From the NCBI GenBank assembly GCA_022393335.1, contig JAJEKB010021019.1, positions 1,671,571 to 1,735,570 on the forward strand: a DNA stretch of 64,000 nucleotides. Reading direction: 5' to 3'. The notes under the pieces were generated by a model. That model was not told the origin of the DNA. It saw only the letters and a list, made by a program, of their open reading frames with translations, and did not search any database. This stretch comes from Macrotrachela quadricornifera (lineage: Eukaryota > Rotifera > Eurotatoria > Philodinida > Philodinidae). This document shows, one piece after another, positions 33,355 to 45,960 of this stretch. Both the position numbers and the translations under genes were made by a program. Each line of letters begins with the position of its first letter. The first letter of the stretch is position 1.

Positions 33355-36228
33355 AGTATGGATGATAACACCTAGAAAATTATTTACATCGAATAAATAT
33401 AAGATTAATTAAAATTTTTTTTGTTAGTAAAATATTCGAACAAAAATTAAAAAGTGACACATATGAAGAAAAAAATCAATGGACTAGATATTATGTCTTT
33501 TGTTATGAAATGAAAAACAAAACAGCTATTGTTTTAATATAAACTTGATGAAAAAAGGTAGTGTTTATATATTATCAATGTATTAATAATATTTTTTTTT
33601 TCTTTAGCCTTCAAATATCCGATCGAAACGAATGTATCAATTTTTGTCTATATAGTATTAGACTGCTTTAATACACATGAAAACAGAACGCTTTTGTATT
33701 ATATGTCTAGTTCCTTTTTTGTTTGTATAAACTAGATATCAATAGATGTACCTTGAATGTATCAAAAAATTTTATCTTCGATAGGTATGACAAGGATTTG
33801 TGTGTCTTATCATTGAGCTTATTTTCATAATAAAGAGCCATATATGAAATTGGCTATGATGCGTTACATCAGATATTTTTCTATATTATATTTCTTCTTG
33901 CGTTATATTGTGCATGAAATTTCTGTTTGGTTTTTTTTTTATTTAAAACCTTAATCTTAAAATTCTTTTTCATTTTGATAAGACTACAAATTTTTTATTG
34001 TTTTTTTTTTATTTAAAATATATTGAAATGATTTTTTCTTCAAGGTGCACTTCATATATAATATATGTTTATACTTTAAATAAATTTTTAGCATCTATAT
34101 GACCGTATTCGGTTAAATTACAGAAATTTTATGGTGTAAGAAAATGCCGTATATAGTAAATCATTTACGTACCGTATTCATATCATATAAATGAAGCTCC
34201 TTAATTTCATACATAGTTACAATGATGTTTTATATTATGATATAAAGATGTCTCGTAATTTAGTTTTTTTTTCAATAATAACTAAAGTGGTAACTATTGC
34301 TTTAAAAAAATATATGAAGGTTTTTGTTTATGAAAAGAAAGGAAAGAAAAAAATCACCTATTCTCTCACATTGAAGAGATACGTGTGAATATCATGATGT
34401 AGGATGACGTATTCAACAGTAATACGACATATGTACGATTGGATTACGAAATTATACGGTCATCATATATTCACCGTATTCAAATCACGTACAGTTTATA
34501 TATGATAACTCTAACAAATGACCGAATAGGAAGTACATATCAATTAATCATCGTTTATTTACATATGATGAAAAATTTGATTGTGCGACAAAATAGTGTC
34601 TTTAAAAAAAATAAAATTACACTACAGATCCTCTTAGCAACCAACTTTTTACAAAAGCTTGTGTGAAAAATTCACGAATTTATGTCCAAAAAAATTATTA
34701 ATCAAAATGGAAGATCATAGTTTTTTATCTCACCAACTCAATTAAAAAAAGCTTATCAGCACAGCTCCTTTAGGGCTAAAATGTGTAACTTATATATCTT
34801 CTTCAGTTTAATTATACTTATAGTTCTTTTTACAACAATTAATCTTGGCAGAAATGATCTCTTATTTATTTTCGAATTTCGAACAGAAATTTTATCTTTA
34901 ATTTTTTTTATTAATGCTTTATTTTTTTTAGTTATTCTATTGTGTAACAATTGATTTAGCGAATAAATAAGATTGTTATACGCGACCATTTAATTCCATG
35001 ATAAACCTCAACGCATTTTTATGGATGTTGATAAAATCGGACGCATTACTATTATGTCCAGAAAACTCATAGTAATTAATTAATAAATATTTAATTATTT
35101 TCTGAATCAATTAATTAATGATCATCCTTCTAATAGAGCAAAAGAGATTTTTTTCAGAGATGACTTTATACAAATAGTGCCAAAATGACCTTGATTCCTA
35201 AGGAACGTCTATAATGAGAGAGAGAATAAAACTAACACTCACATTTTCATATGTGAGTTTCACAAAATTATCCGTTTCATATTGAATCATTATGAAGAAA
35301 TGCTTGTTCATGTAAATGGTATACTCAAAAACACTGATTTTAAGAAAAATGTAGAATAAGTTTTAGAAATTGACTTTTGTGAAATACACGTGAATTATAT
35401 ATTAGTGCTTAAGACAAGCCATAGATATTATGGAAGAGGAGATTTCGATGCATCCTCCTATTATAAAAACTTGACTTTAACTTTTCTTCGTAAATTAAGG
35501 ATTTCTTTGGAGGATTAATTAAATTGAAAAATTAAAAATTGATATGTTAAAAGATAGTATAATAAAATTAAATAATTATTTATTTAAAATTTTTGTTAGT
35601 TTTTGTACTGTTTCAACAATTGACTGATCCTCTACAGCTTTTTGAATTTTCGAAATATTATCAAACTCTCAATTTCTAGATCGTGAGTATTACTGAAAAA
35701 AACAAAACGCTACAAATAAGTAATAAGCTTAACAGCCAAGCATAAAAAACAAGAAAATTACTTGATTAGTTTACTCTAAATTCATGCTAATATATTGTAA
35801 AGAGACCTAAGTATTGAACAAATATAAAATAATACTCAACTTTTCTATAATTTTTTCTTGCTATGTTATTAAAAAAATAAAATACTATTTATTTTTAATT
35901 GTCTTATTTCATATATAGATTTTGATAAATATGATCATTTGAAGAATAATTCAATTAAAACAAATATTCGGCTAAATTGTTTTTTTTTCAATCTTAACAA
36001 TAATATCAATCAATTTTATCTAACAAATAAAGCATTTAATAACACTTAATGAAAAGAAATCTAATTAATATTATTATTTATCTATTTTTCTTTGATTAAT
36101 TATAGAATATATATCACTGAATTATTTACATTGCATGATGAACTTCATTGATACTTAGTAACTCATTTTCATCAAGTTACGAAACATACATTACTACTAT
36201 TTAAGATTAAATCAAATAAAACATTGTT
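33355..36228. other. 2.9-kb gene-free stretch
   Basis: Very AT-rich. ACCGTATTC recurs near 34172 and 34466, and GACCGAATA near 34521, hinting at a decayed repeat. A small AATTAATTAATAAATA palindrome lies near 35075-35130. The frame 34756-34989 (minus) is lysine-rich without a domain. No gene accepted. Confidence 0.4.
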
Positions 36229-37104
36229 TTAGAAGAGATTCAAAAGAATTTTTATATTATCGATACGATAAGTTGTGACAGCGACATCTTCCCAAGCATC
36301 ATTGTTTAAAACCTTAGAGATGACTGAATTTGGTCGAGAATCATATTCCAATGGATAATATGTTTGATTGGTAAAAGGTTCACTAGCACAACACACATTG
36401 CTTATACCATAGTTGACTATTGCAATATTCATTTTATAATCTCTGTTAATATCACCTACAGCTAATGGTAATGGATGAGAAATATTACCAGTCGAATATG
36501 TTGTAATGTTTGAAAACATTATGATTTCATATTCGAAAAGTATCTCTATATTGCTGGTGTCAGAGTTAATGACAGCAATATCAAGTTGATTGCCATTGTT
36601 GAAATGACGCACAGCTATTGAGGAAGAACGAGAACCTTTACTAACGAAAAACGTTATTTGTACTGCGAAAGGTAGGTTACCACTTACAAGAAACATCTAG
36701 ATATTGTTATTGGTGCTATCAGCGACAATAAAATCCAAATGATTATCATTTATCACCATAACCAAAAAAGGATACCTATAATTAGTAGCAATATCAATTG
36801 CATATGTCTGCAAGCTTCCAAAGGAACCATTTCCATATCTATAGAGTATACCGACATTACTTGTATCGTAATTTGCGATGGCTAGACCTAATATTTCATC
36901 TTTGTTCAAATCACCGGCAATAGCATACCGCGGGAAAAAATTAATGCCAATTGAAGCAGTCATTTGTTCTGCAAAACTCTCATTACCATATTCAGGAATT
37001 GAATTAGTGTCAGAAACTATCGAATACGATATTAAACAAAAATATAAATATCGGCATATGATAATATATAGTATTAGAAAAAGTATTTTAAATAACACCA
37101 ACAT
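36229..37104 (-). pseudogene. FG-GAP/VCBS repeat protein, broken by an in-frame stop
   Basis: The minus-strand reading holds four degenerate FG-GAP-type blades with the recurring core (D/G)(D/N)xNxDxxxxIAxxNYxTSN, for example AGDLNKDEILGLAIANYDTS and VGDINRDYKMNIAIVNYGIS. A TAG at 36697-36699 splits the frame exactly inside a blade (SNNI-stop-MFL), and the reading stays in phase on both sides. No intron of sensible size removes it. An N-terminal hydrophobic stretch (about 37040-37104) may be non-native. Such repeat proteins form large families in bdelloids, usually secreted; this copy is probably a relic. Confidence 0.75.
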
Positions 37105-37998
37105 TTGTTTTCGATTTGTGCATCACATATTTCTTCAAAATTTTTTGGATCATGTGCTAGTGCAATTACTTTGTCGCTGATATGTTTGATCATGATTTTA
37201 GGTAATGACGCTATCTTTAACCATTATCTTTCCTTTTTTTTCATTTTCTGTATCCTTTGTACATTATCTGTCTTTCTTCGCGTAAGAGGAAGACACGAAT
37301 GATTGTTTTTCCTCTCCTCAACTGTTTTTTTTTGTTAGTTTTTAGAATAAAGCTAATCAACGCAAATTAACAGTATCTTTACATGCTATATTTTTGATTT
37401 CGACAATATCTAATGAAATCCATTACCATAAAAAACTTCTATCTGATGCATAATAAATTCTGTTTCTATAAACTCTAGTTTATTATTCAGTCCATCTTAA
37501 TTAATTTTAATTTATTGATATATTTAAGGAATCTTATCTCAACTCTTCAATATGCATCTTTATGTTGCATGCTTCTAAATACATGTCTATTGATTCGAAT
37601 TTTTTCTCTTTAATAACTTGACCATTATTTATTTCTGATCACCTGTATGAAAGCGTTTTTTTGGAATAGAAACAGTTAGGTATTAATCGAAAACTTAAAT
37701 TCCAAACAGAGTTATAATCTCAACAGGATAGCGAACAAATCTTATTTGAATGATATTTTATTTGAATCAAAAATCAGGAAATTGTTTTCATAGTTAATAA
37801 TAAAGTAAATAAGATTACAATAAAAAAAATGAATTAAGGAATAATATAGAGATATTAAGAATGTATTTTTAAATAATATCATATTATCACTCTTTCTCAC
37901 TGGAAAATTCGACAACAATATTTATACATATATTTGAAAAAGCAAACGAGACAACTGATATTTTTTATATAGAACTAAAAGTAAATAAGTATAAATTT
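37105..37998. other. Gene-free stretch
   Basis: AT-rich, with a T-rich run near 37225-37330. No gene recognised. Confidence 0.4.
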
Positions 37999-38462
37999 TT
38001 ACATTGTACAAAATCGTAAACTACAGCTGGGTGTTGTTGAGAGATAATAAATATAATACCCATTACAATTTGTCACCTGAATTAAATTTGAATAATCACA
38101 TGTGTTTCCATTCCAATTATAACAAACAGTACCTGAGGTTGTGCCACCAACAGCAGGATAACTTCCTGAATACCATTCAGTTGCATATGTATTACAGTTA
38201 AATGATGCAACAGCATAATTAGCTAGTACTGTTCCACTACTACCATAAAATCGAAACCATTCTGGTAATGGTCCAAGTGTTCCTGGATTATCACAATTCG
38301 GTCCTGAAGCTCCATAATTTACTGAACGAGTTTCATCGTTATGCGATGAATAACTAAAACATTGAGCTGGAAGAGCAGTTGTTGTTCTTGTTGTAGTAAG
38401 TGTTGTTGTTAACGTTATGAGTGATGCTTCCTTTGATGTTGCTGTTGCTGTAATTGGTGTTT
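37999..38462 (-). CDS. UMOD D8C-domain protein with Thr-rich stalk, 3' exon (partial)
   Basis: A 3' splice site (TTCTAG) precedes 38462, so the 5' end lies in an unidentified exon. The exon encodes a Thr-rich mucin-like stretch (TLTTTLTTTRTTTAL) followed by about 120 residues with exactly eight cysteines. The pattern WFRFYG..G, C, EWYSGSYPAV, G.VCYNW.GNTC.YSN.IQVTNC..YYIYYL, CSLRFCT matches the eight-cysteine D8C domain of uromodulin, GP2 and OIT3. The chain ends two residues after the last domain motif. Expected to be a secreted or surface protein; in related rotifer proteins the stalk links this domain to other lectin-like or PAN modules. The first exon was not found within 2 kb with confidence. 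Confidence 0.8.
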
Positions 38463-38499
38463 CTAGAATGTTCAAGGAGAACGAAAAGAAAAACATGTA

Positions 38500-41400
38500 A
38501 TAATTTTTTATTATTTGTAGTAGAATATCTACTAGAAAGGTCTCCCTTCGATTCTGTTAAAACTAGAGGATGATCATGTTCTTATTTGTGCATGATACAT
38601 AAAAATTTTACATGTGTAAATAAAATCGATGAAAAGCTATTATTTTTGATACAAATGAAAATTTTTCCTTCGAACACAACTAACGAAGAAAAAGTCAGAT
38701 TTTCTGAAAATCACATTGTAAATAATAAGAATAGAATGATAAATTTCATATTTATTTTTTAACATTCTATTGAACCTATTTCAGGTGTGTTCGTATAATA
38801 AGCATTTTATTGGACGCTACTACTCTTTTCATACTACATAGAGAATCAGATTACAACAAGTAACAATTGTTGATATCGATTCACGTAAATATTTATTTAA
38901 GTTTTACTTTATAGATATAAATTACTCTATCTTCAGTCAAAAAATAAAGCATGACAATGTCTAAGTGAATTTCGTATTAAAAACATGTTGATTTCAATTA
39001 TAGTCTTTTTCGAATATGTTCGTATATGAAATTACTATAGAGATCGTACTCAAAAAGAAAGCTAATATTGTTTAATATAAGATCATCAGTAATCTCTTGT
39101 GATCATTAACGGAATCGAATTGAATTTTTGACCACTTAATAAATTTGCTTTCTGTTTTATATAATTATAATTTCTATATAATTACATAGATGCCTCGATA
39201 AAATTAGAAATAGAAGTAGATTTTTATAAATATAATTCATACATATATATAGATAAATAAAGTTCATTGATAATGAATCTATAGAGATAAGAAAATTATA
39301 AAACATACAAAGTATTAAATATATAAAAATCTTCAAAACCATACATATCTGTATTCTCATAGTTGACTATCTTATGCTCAACTTTTGAAAGATATATACG
39401 AGAAGATGAGTATGATCATAATAGTTAAAGAAAAATGTGCATTTAAAGGTTTTAATTATTGGCTCCTTTTCTATTTTCTGTTGTTTATTATTTCTTTCTT
39501 ATCGTAGATAAAGTGCTTGGCCTTGATAATACATTTATATCAACCTGTCATGATCATTAACTAAGAGTGTTTATTTCACAATCTATCAAAATTTTGTATA
39601 ATATTAAGATTTAGCTGAGGAAAATAAAAAATACAACAAGAAAAAATAAATATTTCCAAATAATATTAGATTTTCTTTGAAACAGCTGTCTTTTGTACTT
39701 AAGCAAAATATTTGACAATTTATCAGGTTTGGTGCAAAAATAATAGTAGAAGGTGAACAATCTAGAACGTTGCATTGATATTTAATATCAATCATTTTTC
39801 TCATTAGTAATGAACGTATATCTTGTGAAATTGACTGTGTGTTAACAGTAAACAGGAACAATAATTTTGTGTTTGTCATCTTATTAAAATGTTCAAATGA
39901 AAAAAAAAGATATTTTTCTTCATTTTTACACTAGTCAATCAAATAGGACTTTCACTAAATATATTTCATTATTAACAAAAGTATTAGTTTCATGAATTGT
40001 TAAACTCATCAATACGCGAAACAACACTTTCTCTATATGCAATAAATGATTCAACAAATAGTGAAGATAGAATCGAGGACTCATTATATGTATGACCCTA
40101 CATAAGAAAAAAAGAATAACAATGTTTTTTTCCACCATTTTTTAATCAAATATAGTAGATGTTCCCACTTCGAACGTATTGAAGTACATTAATATCATCA
40201 TTTCATATTTAATAAAAACTTTCTTTTTTCAATGCATCCGAATATGTTTTTAGAATAAAAAAATCCAAAGAAAGACATATTTCTAAGGAGTCTAAGCTAG
40301 AAACTATACACTTTGAAAATAATTTCCAAAGCAAAGATATTCATTATAATAGAAAACTTGCTTTCAATTTCTATATTAATAAAACTGAATATAATAGTTT
40401 CTTTATAGATTCAAAAATGGAATAATGTCATTTCTAACATAAATAATAATTCTAGAATATGAATCAATGTTGCATAAATGAAAGGTAATGCTGCAGAAAT
40501 AATAAATTCTTTTGATGTTTATTTTTAATTATGCTTCAAATATTTTCATCTATAATTAAAAAAGAAAAGAATTACTTAATAGAAAAATAATCATTTTATT
40601 AATGGATGACCTATAAAAAACTGATCTCTATCATCCGTGGGATTAAAACATTTTTTTTTATCAAAAGACAACGCTTAAAATTCTCTACCAAACTATATAT
40701 GACTAGCTCCAAGAGTTTATTTCAGATGCATTTGAAAAAAAGATAAAAAGTAACGACATATAAAAAGCTGTAAAAAAACGAGTTGGATATAATGAATGTT
40801 TAACACTTTGCATCGTCCTATTAGAAAATCAAAATATACCAAAAGATGCAGCATGACAAAATCTCTAGAATTTTCGAAGAATAAATTACAAAAGAAAAAA
40901 AAAAAGAACAAACGAATTTATCCTGTACCAAAGATGATATTATTTTTGTAGGATCAAATTTTTAAACATTCAAAATTTTGTCCATTTTGAAAATAAAGAG
41001 TGTGCCTATAAAATAAGCAGTCTTATGAAAATTGTAAAGCTATGCCCAACTCCCTTATGGGACATTCGTTATTTTTCTGAATGAAAAATTTCGAAATATA
41101 CATGTTTTTATACTAATTATTGTACACATCATTTATATGAATAACGATTGAATGGTCTTAATAACATTATATTTTTGACTTCTTTTATTTTGAGGTAAAT
41201 TTTTCATATTTATTTAAACTAATAACAATATTATTATTCTGTGTACTGTTTAAATCTTATGAAATATAAAATACATGCTAATTCATCGAATGATAATGAC
41301 TATGTTTTATTTTTATATTTTTGTAAACTAGACATGTATTGTCCTTCATAAATTGTATATGCATTTAAAACAAGATCTTTATTTTGGAACATTTTTTTCT

Positions 41401-41690
41401 TGCAACAGATGTATTCATTTTATATAATTATATTTTCGCTAGAAAATAAGAAAAATTCTTTAATACTTATGTTATTCTCTTTTCATTTTTAATCATAGTC
41501 TTGTTTCATTATATATCTACGAAAATTTTTATAAAATAATTATATTAACATTTTCGATTTATCAATAAAGATTTATTCTGAAAAGGAAAGATCTTAAAAG
41601 GTATTCTAAAAACAGTTCATATGTATGTAACTTTTAATTTTCTAATTTACAGTAAATACTCACTGTGACGTTTCAATTCTAAAATATATT
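38500..41690. other. 3.2-kb stretch without an accepted gene
   Basis: AT-rich. Holds one weak Cys-containing frame (39604-39879, listed separately) and a repeat tail (AAAAGATGCAGCATGA near 40850) shared with about 45930. Nothing else recognised. Confidence 0.4.
39604..39879 (-). CDS. Weak candidate exon with Cys pattern
   Basis: A 91-aa frame contains YQCNVLDCSP and NCQIFCLSTKDSC, a spacing that recalls PAN/Apple-type modules often paired with D8C domains in rotifer proteins. It lies 1.1 kb upstream of the D8C exon on the same strand, so it might belong to that gene, but no good splice junction links them. It may be chance. Confidence 0.2.
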   Translation of the reverse strand: MTNTKLLFLFTVNTQSISQDIRSLLMRKMIDIKYQCNVLDCSPSTIIFAPNLINCQIFCLSTKDSCFKENLILFGNIYFFLLYFLFSSAKS

Positions 41691-41989
41691 ATACTAGTGG
41701 TGGTACACGACGTTGCTCAGAAAATCTTCATACTAGAAACTTACCATGTCAGAAACGATAGAAGATGTATAGAAGGCTTACTTAAGACCTATTCATGTAT
41801 TATTACTACATGTTCCGCCGTGCATACACTTACATTCATTTTTAATTGAGATAATTCAGCAAATAGTGTGGAAGTGTGATTGCCTTTCTCTTAACTCATG
41901 CCTATTGTCATACTTTATATCAACACTGAGTGCAAAAAAGTGACAGTAAGAGGTGGATATTCTAACAATGAATGTATCATAACCTGAGT

Positions 41990-42145
41990 GAAATTTCAGA
42001 CCAATCCTCTCGCTGGTTATTCTGTCCCTCTTTCAATCTTCTTAGGGCCGAAGAGTATGCCATGAAATGTTTGGCACCGCTAGCTCGTGTGGTGTCCAGA
42101 TGCATAAAAAACAGACAGACACAACTTTTTCTTTATATATATAGA
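41990..42145 (+). mobile_element. Possible 3' end of an RTE-like non-LTR retrotransposon
   Basis: The segment is richer in GC than its surroundings and reads ...GAGTATGCCATGAAATG...GTCCAGATGCATAAAAAAC, then ACAGACAGACACAACTTTTT and CTTTATATATATAGATTA. A run of CAGACAGACACA followed by TTTATATATATAG is a familiar 3' tail of RTE-clade elements. The upstream boundary (perhaps 41690) is unclear; no reverse transcriptase is present. Confidence 0.4.
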
Positions 42146-42384
42146 TTATGAGTTATAAGTAATGAAATTTTATCTCACTTCTTACTTTCTTTATTCGATG
42201 GATATTTTCAATCATACGGTTGCACTTCATCTTATACATTCTATTCGTTTTCTTTCGATTATCCTAAAATGTTGCGTGACCAATGGCGAAAAGCACATCT
42301 TTTTTTGTACTTTCGTTTTTAAATTATTGGAAAAACAATAATATGCACAAATTCTCTGAAAAAAAGGCATTTACTGTAGTAAAT

Positions 42385-42512
42385 CCAACAATAGGAGGGA
42401 GCAAACACTCCCCACCCCCCGTTAAGATGAAAATTTTGGGTCGAAAGGGTATTCTATGCGAAATTTCATTAAATTTGCTTGTACCGTGTCCAAATGCATG
42501 AAGAGCAAACAA
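42385..42512 (+). mobile_element. Second, diverged copy of the same retroelement-type 3' sequence
   Basis: GTATTCTATGCGAAATTTCATT...CCGTGTCCAAATGCATGAAGAGCAAAC parallels the segment at 42050-42112, with the same order of blocks (TATGC-AAAT, GTCCA-ATGCAT). A C-run lies at 42409-42420. The tail is lost. Confidence 0.3.
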
Positions 42513-42858
42513 AGAACATTACTGAATGCAGTATAAAAACATATGACATATTAAAAACAAATAAAATGAGGCGTAAGATTATGATAAAAGTTATCTAGTT
42601 ATTGTGTATAACATGTAAATATCATAATTTCCGTAGCTTACTAAAAGAAAGTATCATTTTATGCAAAATGCACACATTAACACACACGTCGTTAACGTAT
42701 TACTATGTGAAAGCAACTAGTCGTGCATATTTATGATGTTGATTCTATTTAACAACATTCACAAACACATTATCTATATATATATATATGAAAAAAAGAA
42801 AAGAAAAATACCATTTGATAAAGATTAATATTCAAAAGAATTAAAGTTAGAAAGCAAA

Positions 42859-43899
42859 ATGTCCTCATCAATAAGTTTATCACTTGCATTTGCTGGAAAA
42901 CAAATAACAATCTATGTAGGCATATTTACTCTTATTACTGGTGTTATTGGTGGAGTTTTGAATATAATTGTTTTTCTCAGTCTTCGAACTTTTCGACAAA
43001 ATCCATGTGCATTCTATTTAATTATCATGTCATTTTTCAATGTAGGTCAAATGCTTACAGGATTACTTAGTCGTATTATGGATAGTGGTTTCGGTATTAA
43101 CTGGTCACAAACATCTCCATTCTTCTGTAAATTTCGATTTTATTGTTTTCAAGTGTGTGCATTCACATCAGTAACTTGTATCTGTTTGGCAACTATTGAT
43201 CAATATTTAGTCACTTGTTCTCGTCCACGATGGCAACAATGGAGTAATATCAAATTAGCTCGTCAATTATCGGCAATATTTGTTCTAATTTGGATTCTTC
43301 ATTTTATTCCTTATCTTATTTATTACAGTCAAGTAATATCGAATACCACCGGCGCTGTTACTTGTATAAATACAAATAATATCTTTCAACAGTATCTCGC
43401 CTATGGTGTCACTCTGGTCCTTGGAAAATTTTTACCTATTTCTATAACAATCTTCTTTGGATTTTTAGCTTATCACAATGTGCGTCAACTGGCTTATCGA
43501 ACATTGCCTCTTGTTCGGCGTGAATTGGACAAACAGTTGACAGTTATGGTCTTATTACTAGTTGTCTTCGCTGTTTTTACCATCTTACCATATGCCATCG
43601 CGAGTGTTCTATCAACAGTGCCAAGTCTCACTCAAGATCCCGTCATTGCAGCCCAACTACAGTTTACGAGTCTTTTCACCACATATCTGTGGTACATATA
43701 TTTTGCAGTAAGTGATATAGATTAGATTTATCTAATATATAAATGACATTATTTTTCTTTTTAGAGTCCATTTTATATATTTTTATGTGCATCTGATCGA
43801 TTCCGTCGACAATTGATGTATGTGTTGTTTGATATTTATCTGAAACGATTGGGACGACAAAGAATGGTAATAAATCAAGTATATCCGCAAACCTCATGA
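42859..43899 (+). CDS. Rhodopsin-like (class A) GPCR, 2 exons, 327 aa
   Basis: Exons 42859-43707 and 43765-43899 are joined in phase 0. Seven hydrophobic segments are visible. TM1 contains GGVLNIIVFLSL, TM2 follows NPCAFYLIIMSF, and the TM3 Cys lies in SPFFCKF. The DRY motif is replaced by TIDQYL after a hydrophobic TM3. TM6 ends VVFAVFTILPYAI, and exon 2 supplies the TM7 end as SPFYIFLCASDRFRRQL in place of NPxxY. A basic cytosolic tail of about 30 residues follows. This is typical of the large bdelloid family of orphan FMRFamide-like or chemosensory-like receptors. The ligand cannot be inferred. Confidence 0.88.
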
Positions 43900-44545
43900 G
43901 CGTCAAACAATTCAACATTATCAAAAAACAAACGACTATTTCTATATGTTGTAATTGCTACCAAAGACTGTTTTGAATGTTGTATCTCTATCATAATTAT
44001 TATCATTTGTAAACATAAAAATGTAGCAATATACGTTCTTATTTTCTTGTATAATTGCTGCGTATTAAATTCTTAGAAAAATAAAAATTTTAATGATTAA
44101 TATCTATTTTTGAAAATACATCTTGAATTATTTAAAGATAAAGGCAAATGTGAATAGATTTCTTCTATTAGAAAAAGAGAAGCGTTTGATAAACATCTGT
44201 TTGTAATAGAATCAGAATTGAACTAGACAATTTCCAAGAAACTAAAACAAAATAACTATTATTCAAGTGTATTGCAATGTAGAATGACTTTATTTTTAGG
44301 GTAATATACATTTAGTTACGTCCAAAAGTATGTTCATAGAAAATCCGTTAGATAATTGAGATATAAATTTCAAATACATAGATAAAATATGTATGACTTA
44401 TATGGTTCTATAGAATCCAACACATATTGGAAAACTTAAGAAATTTGTTACAAAACTGATATTGAAAAAATAGTTTTTTCGAAACGATTGTTTAAAACTG
44501 AAGAAAATCATCTTTTCCGTATCCTTGCTAATATAAAACAAGTTA
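43900..44545. other. Gene-free spacer
   Basis: 3' flank of the GPCR gene and AT-rich sequence; nothing further seen. Confidence 0.45.
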
Positions 44546-44553
44546 CTTACTAC

Positions 44554-45285
44554 TAGGGATCTGCGTGACCACGAATTTTAGTCACGATCACGACATGGTC
44601 ACGAACTAACTAGTCACGGTAACGGTCACGGTCACAAACACGAAGATTTTTCCAAAATTATTACGCATTTGAAAATAAAAGGCGAACGGATATTTTTTGA
44701 ATAACTTTTGATAGAAGCAAGATAGAGAGTTGTGGTTTTCACCATTGGAAAGAGGACATGGAGATGCATCGAACTGCATATAATAAGTTGATTTGATATA
44801 GTTTTTTCAAAGACTTTAAGCGACGTTTTTGAGAACGAACATATTCTGTAAGGTGACTAAAATGATTTTTTTGAATAATCTTGTGTGCATTTGGATCACT
44901 ACCAGAAGATCTAAAGACTATGCGAAAGACTGAAACTTTTGGATCTATTAGTTCAAAAGTTGTAAACGTCTTAGGGGAAATTTTTAGCCAATTTGTCTAT
45001 TAATTTCTGTAGAAAAATTGCTGTTTTTGCGTTTTTGTCATAAAATAGGAACTCAATTTTTTAGACAATTGATTAAGAAAACTTTGAAAGCCTCGTGGAA
45101 AAGCCTGTATTATACGATTTGATGCGTCCTTATCGTCTCTTTGCAATGGTGAAAAACACAGCTTCCTATCTTGCTTCTATCAAAATTTATTCATAAAATA
45201 TCCACTCATCTTTTATTTTGAAATGGGCAATAGTCATAGTTAGGGTCATGCATGGGCAAATCTGTGACCATTTTTCAGGTCCCTA
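44554..45285. mobile_element. hAT-type foldback MITE with 8-bp target duplication
   Basis: The ends are TAGGGATCTG and its near inverse CAGGTCCCTA, flanked by the identical octamer CTTACTAC (44546-44553 and 45286-45293). The arms (about 44554-44830 and 45060-45285) pair imperfectly. GTCACG or CGTGAC recurs five to six times between 44560 and 44635. No transposase frame. Confidence 0.85.
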
Positions 45286-45579
45286 CTTACTACAGGTGTT
45301 CCCTATCAAAAAAAAATCATAGCTTAATAGACTTTCATACCATTTCATCTATCATACACATTCTTCGCTGACACTATTAATAAATATCTGTAAAAATAGA
45401 GAATGCTATTCGCATGAAGCAATTTCCAATAGTTCTATCTTTACATTATTGTAGTGTACTCTACTTGCTATTCTAATAAATAGACAAGCATATATGACAA
45501 TTATACTTAGGATTATTCAAAAATAGTGATGAAAATACTTTTTCTTCTTCTAGAAAGGTTTACAAAACTTTATCTTTTT

Positions 45580-45960
45580 TTTATCAACAGATAGAGCGTC
45601 TTTTGCTCAATTTTCTATATCATTTGATCATTATTCAACTAGTATTTTAATAATAAAATTTCGATAAGAACTTCGTTTTGTTGAAAGTCAGCTGGTAGCA
45701 GTAGATTGTATTGGAAAAACTAAATATACCATAAGATTCAGCGCGAAACGCTCTACAATTTATAAAGAATTATTCATTTTCTAGTTGCACGTTTTGCTTC
45801 CCAAATGGACAAAATTTTGATGTTATGAAAACGAGATTTTTTTAAGTAGAAAATGAATTCGCTTTTTTCTTATCTTATCTTTTTATTACATAAGATATTT
45901 CTTTAAAAAAAAAACAACAGAATACACTAAAAGATGCAGCATGAAAAGTTCTGGGAATGT
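45580..45960. repeat. Dispersed repeat shared with 51130-51220 and 40850-40880
   Basis: AGAGCGTCTTTTGCTCAATTTTCTAT...TGATCATTATTCAACTAGTATTTTAA at 45590-45655 matches 51156-51215 closely. ACTAAAAGATGCAGCATGA near 45928 matches 40850-40870. The copies are incomplete and their origin is unknown. Confidence 0.5.

Noticed and set aside
36661..36720. Intron removing the TAG in the FG-GAP protein
   Set aside because: The only GT...AG pair around it would be about 30 nt, shorter than any intron seen in this window.
37074..37193. 39-aa minus frame starting MIKHISDKVIALAHD
   Set aside because: Too short, overlaps the FG-GAP relic, and no splice partner found.
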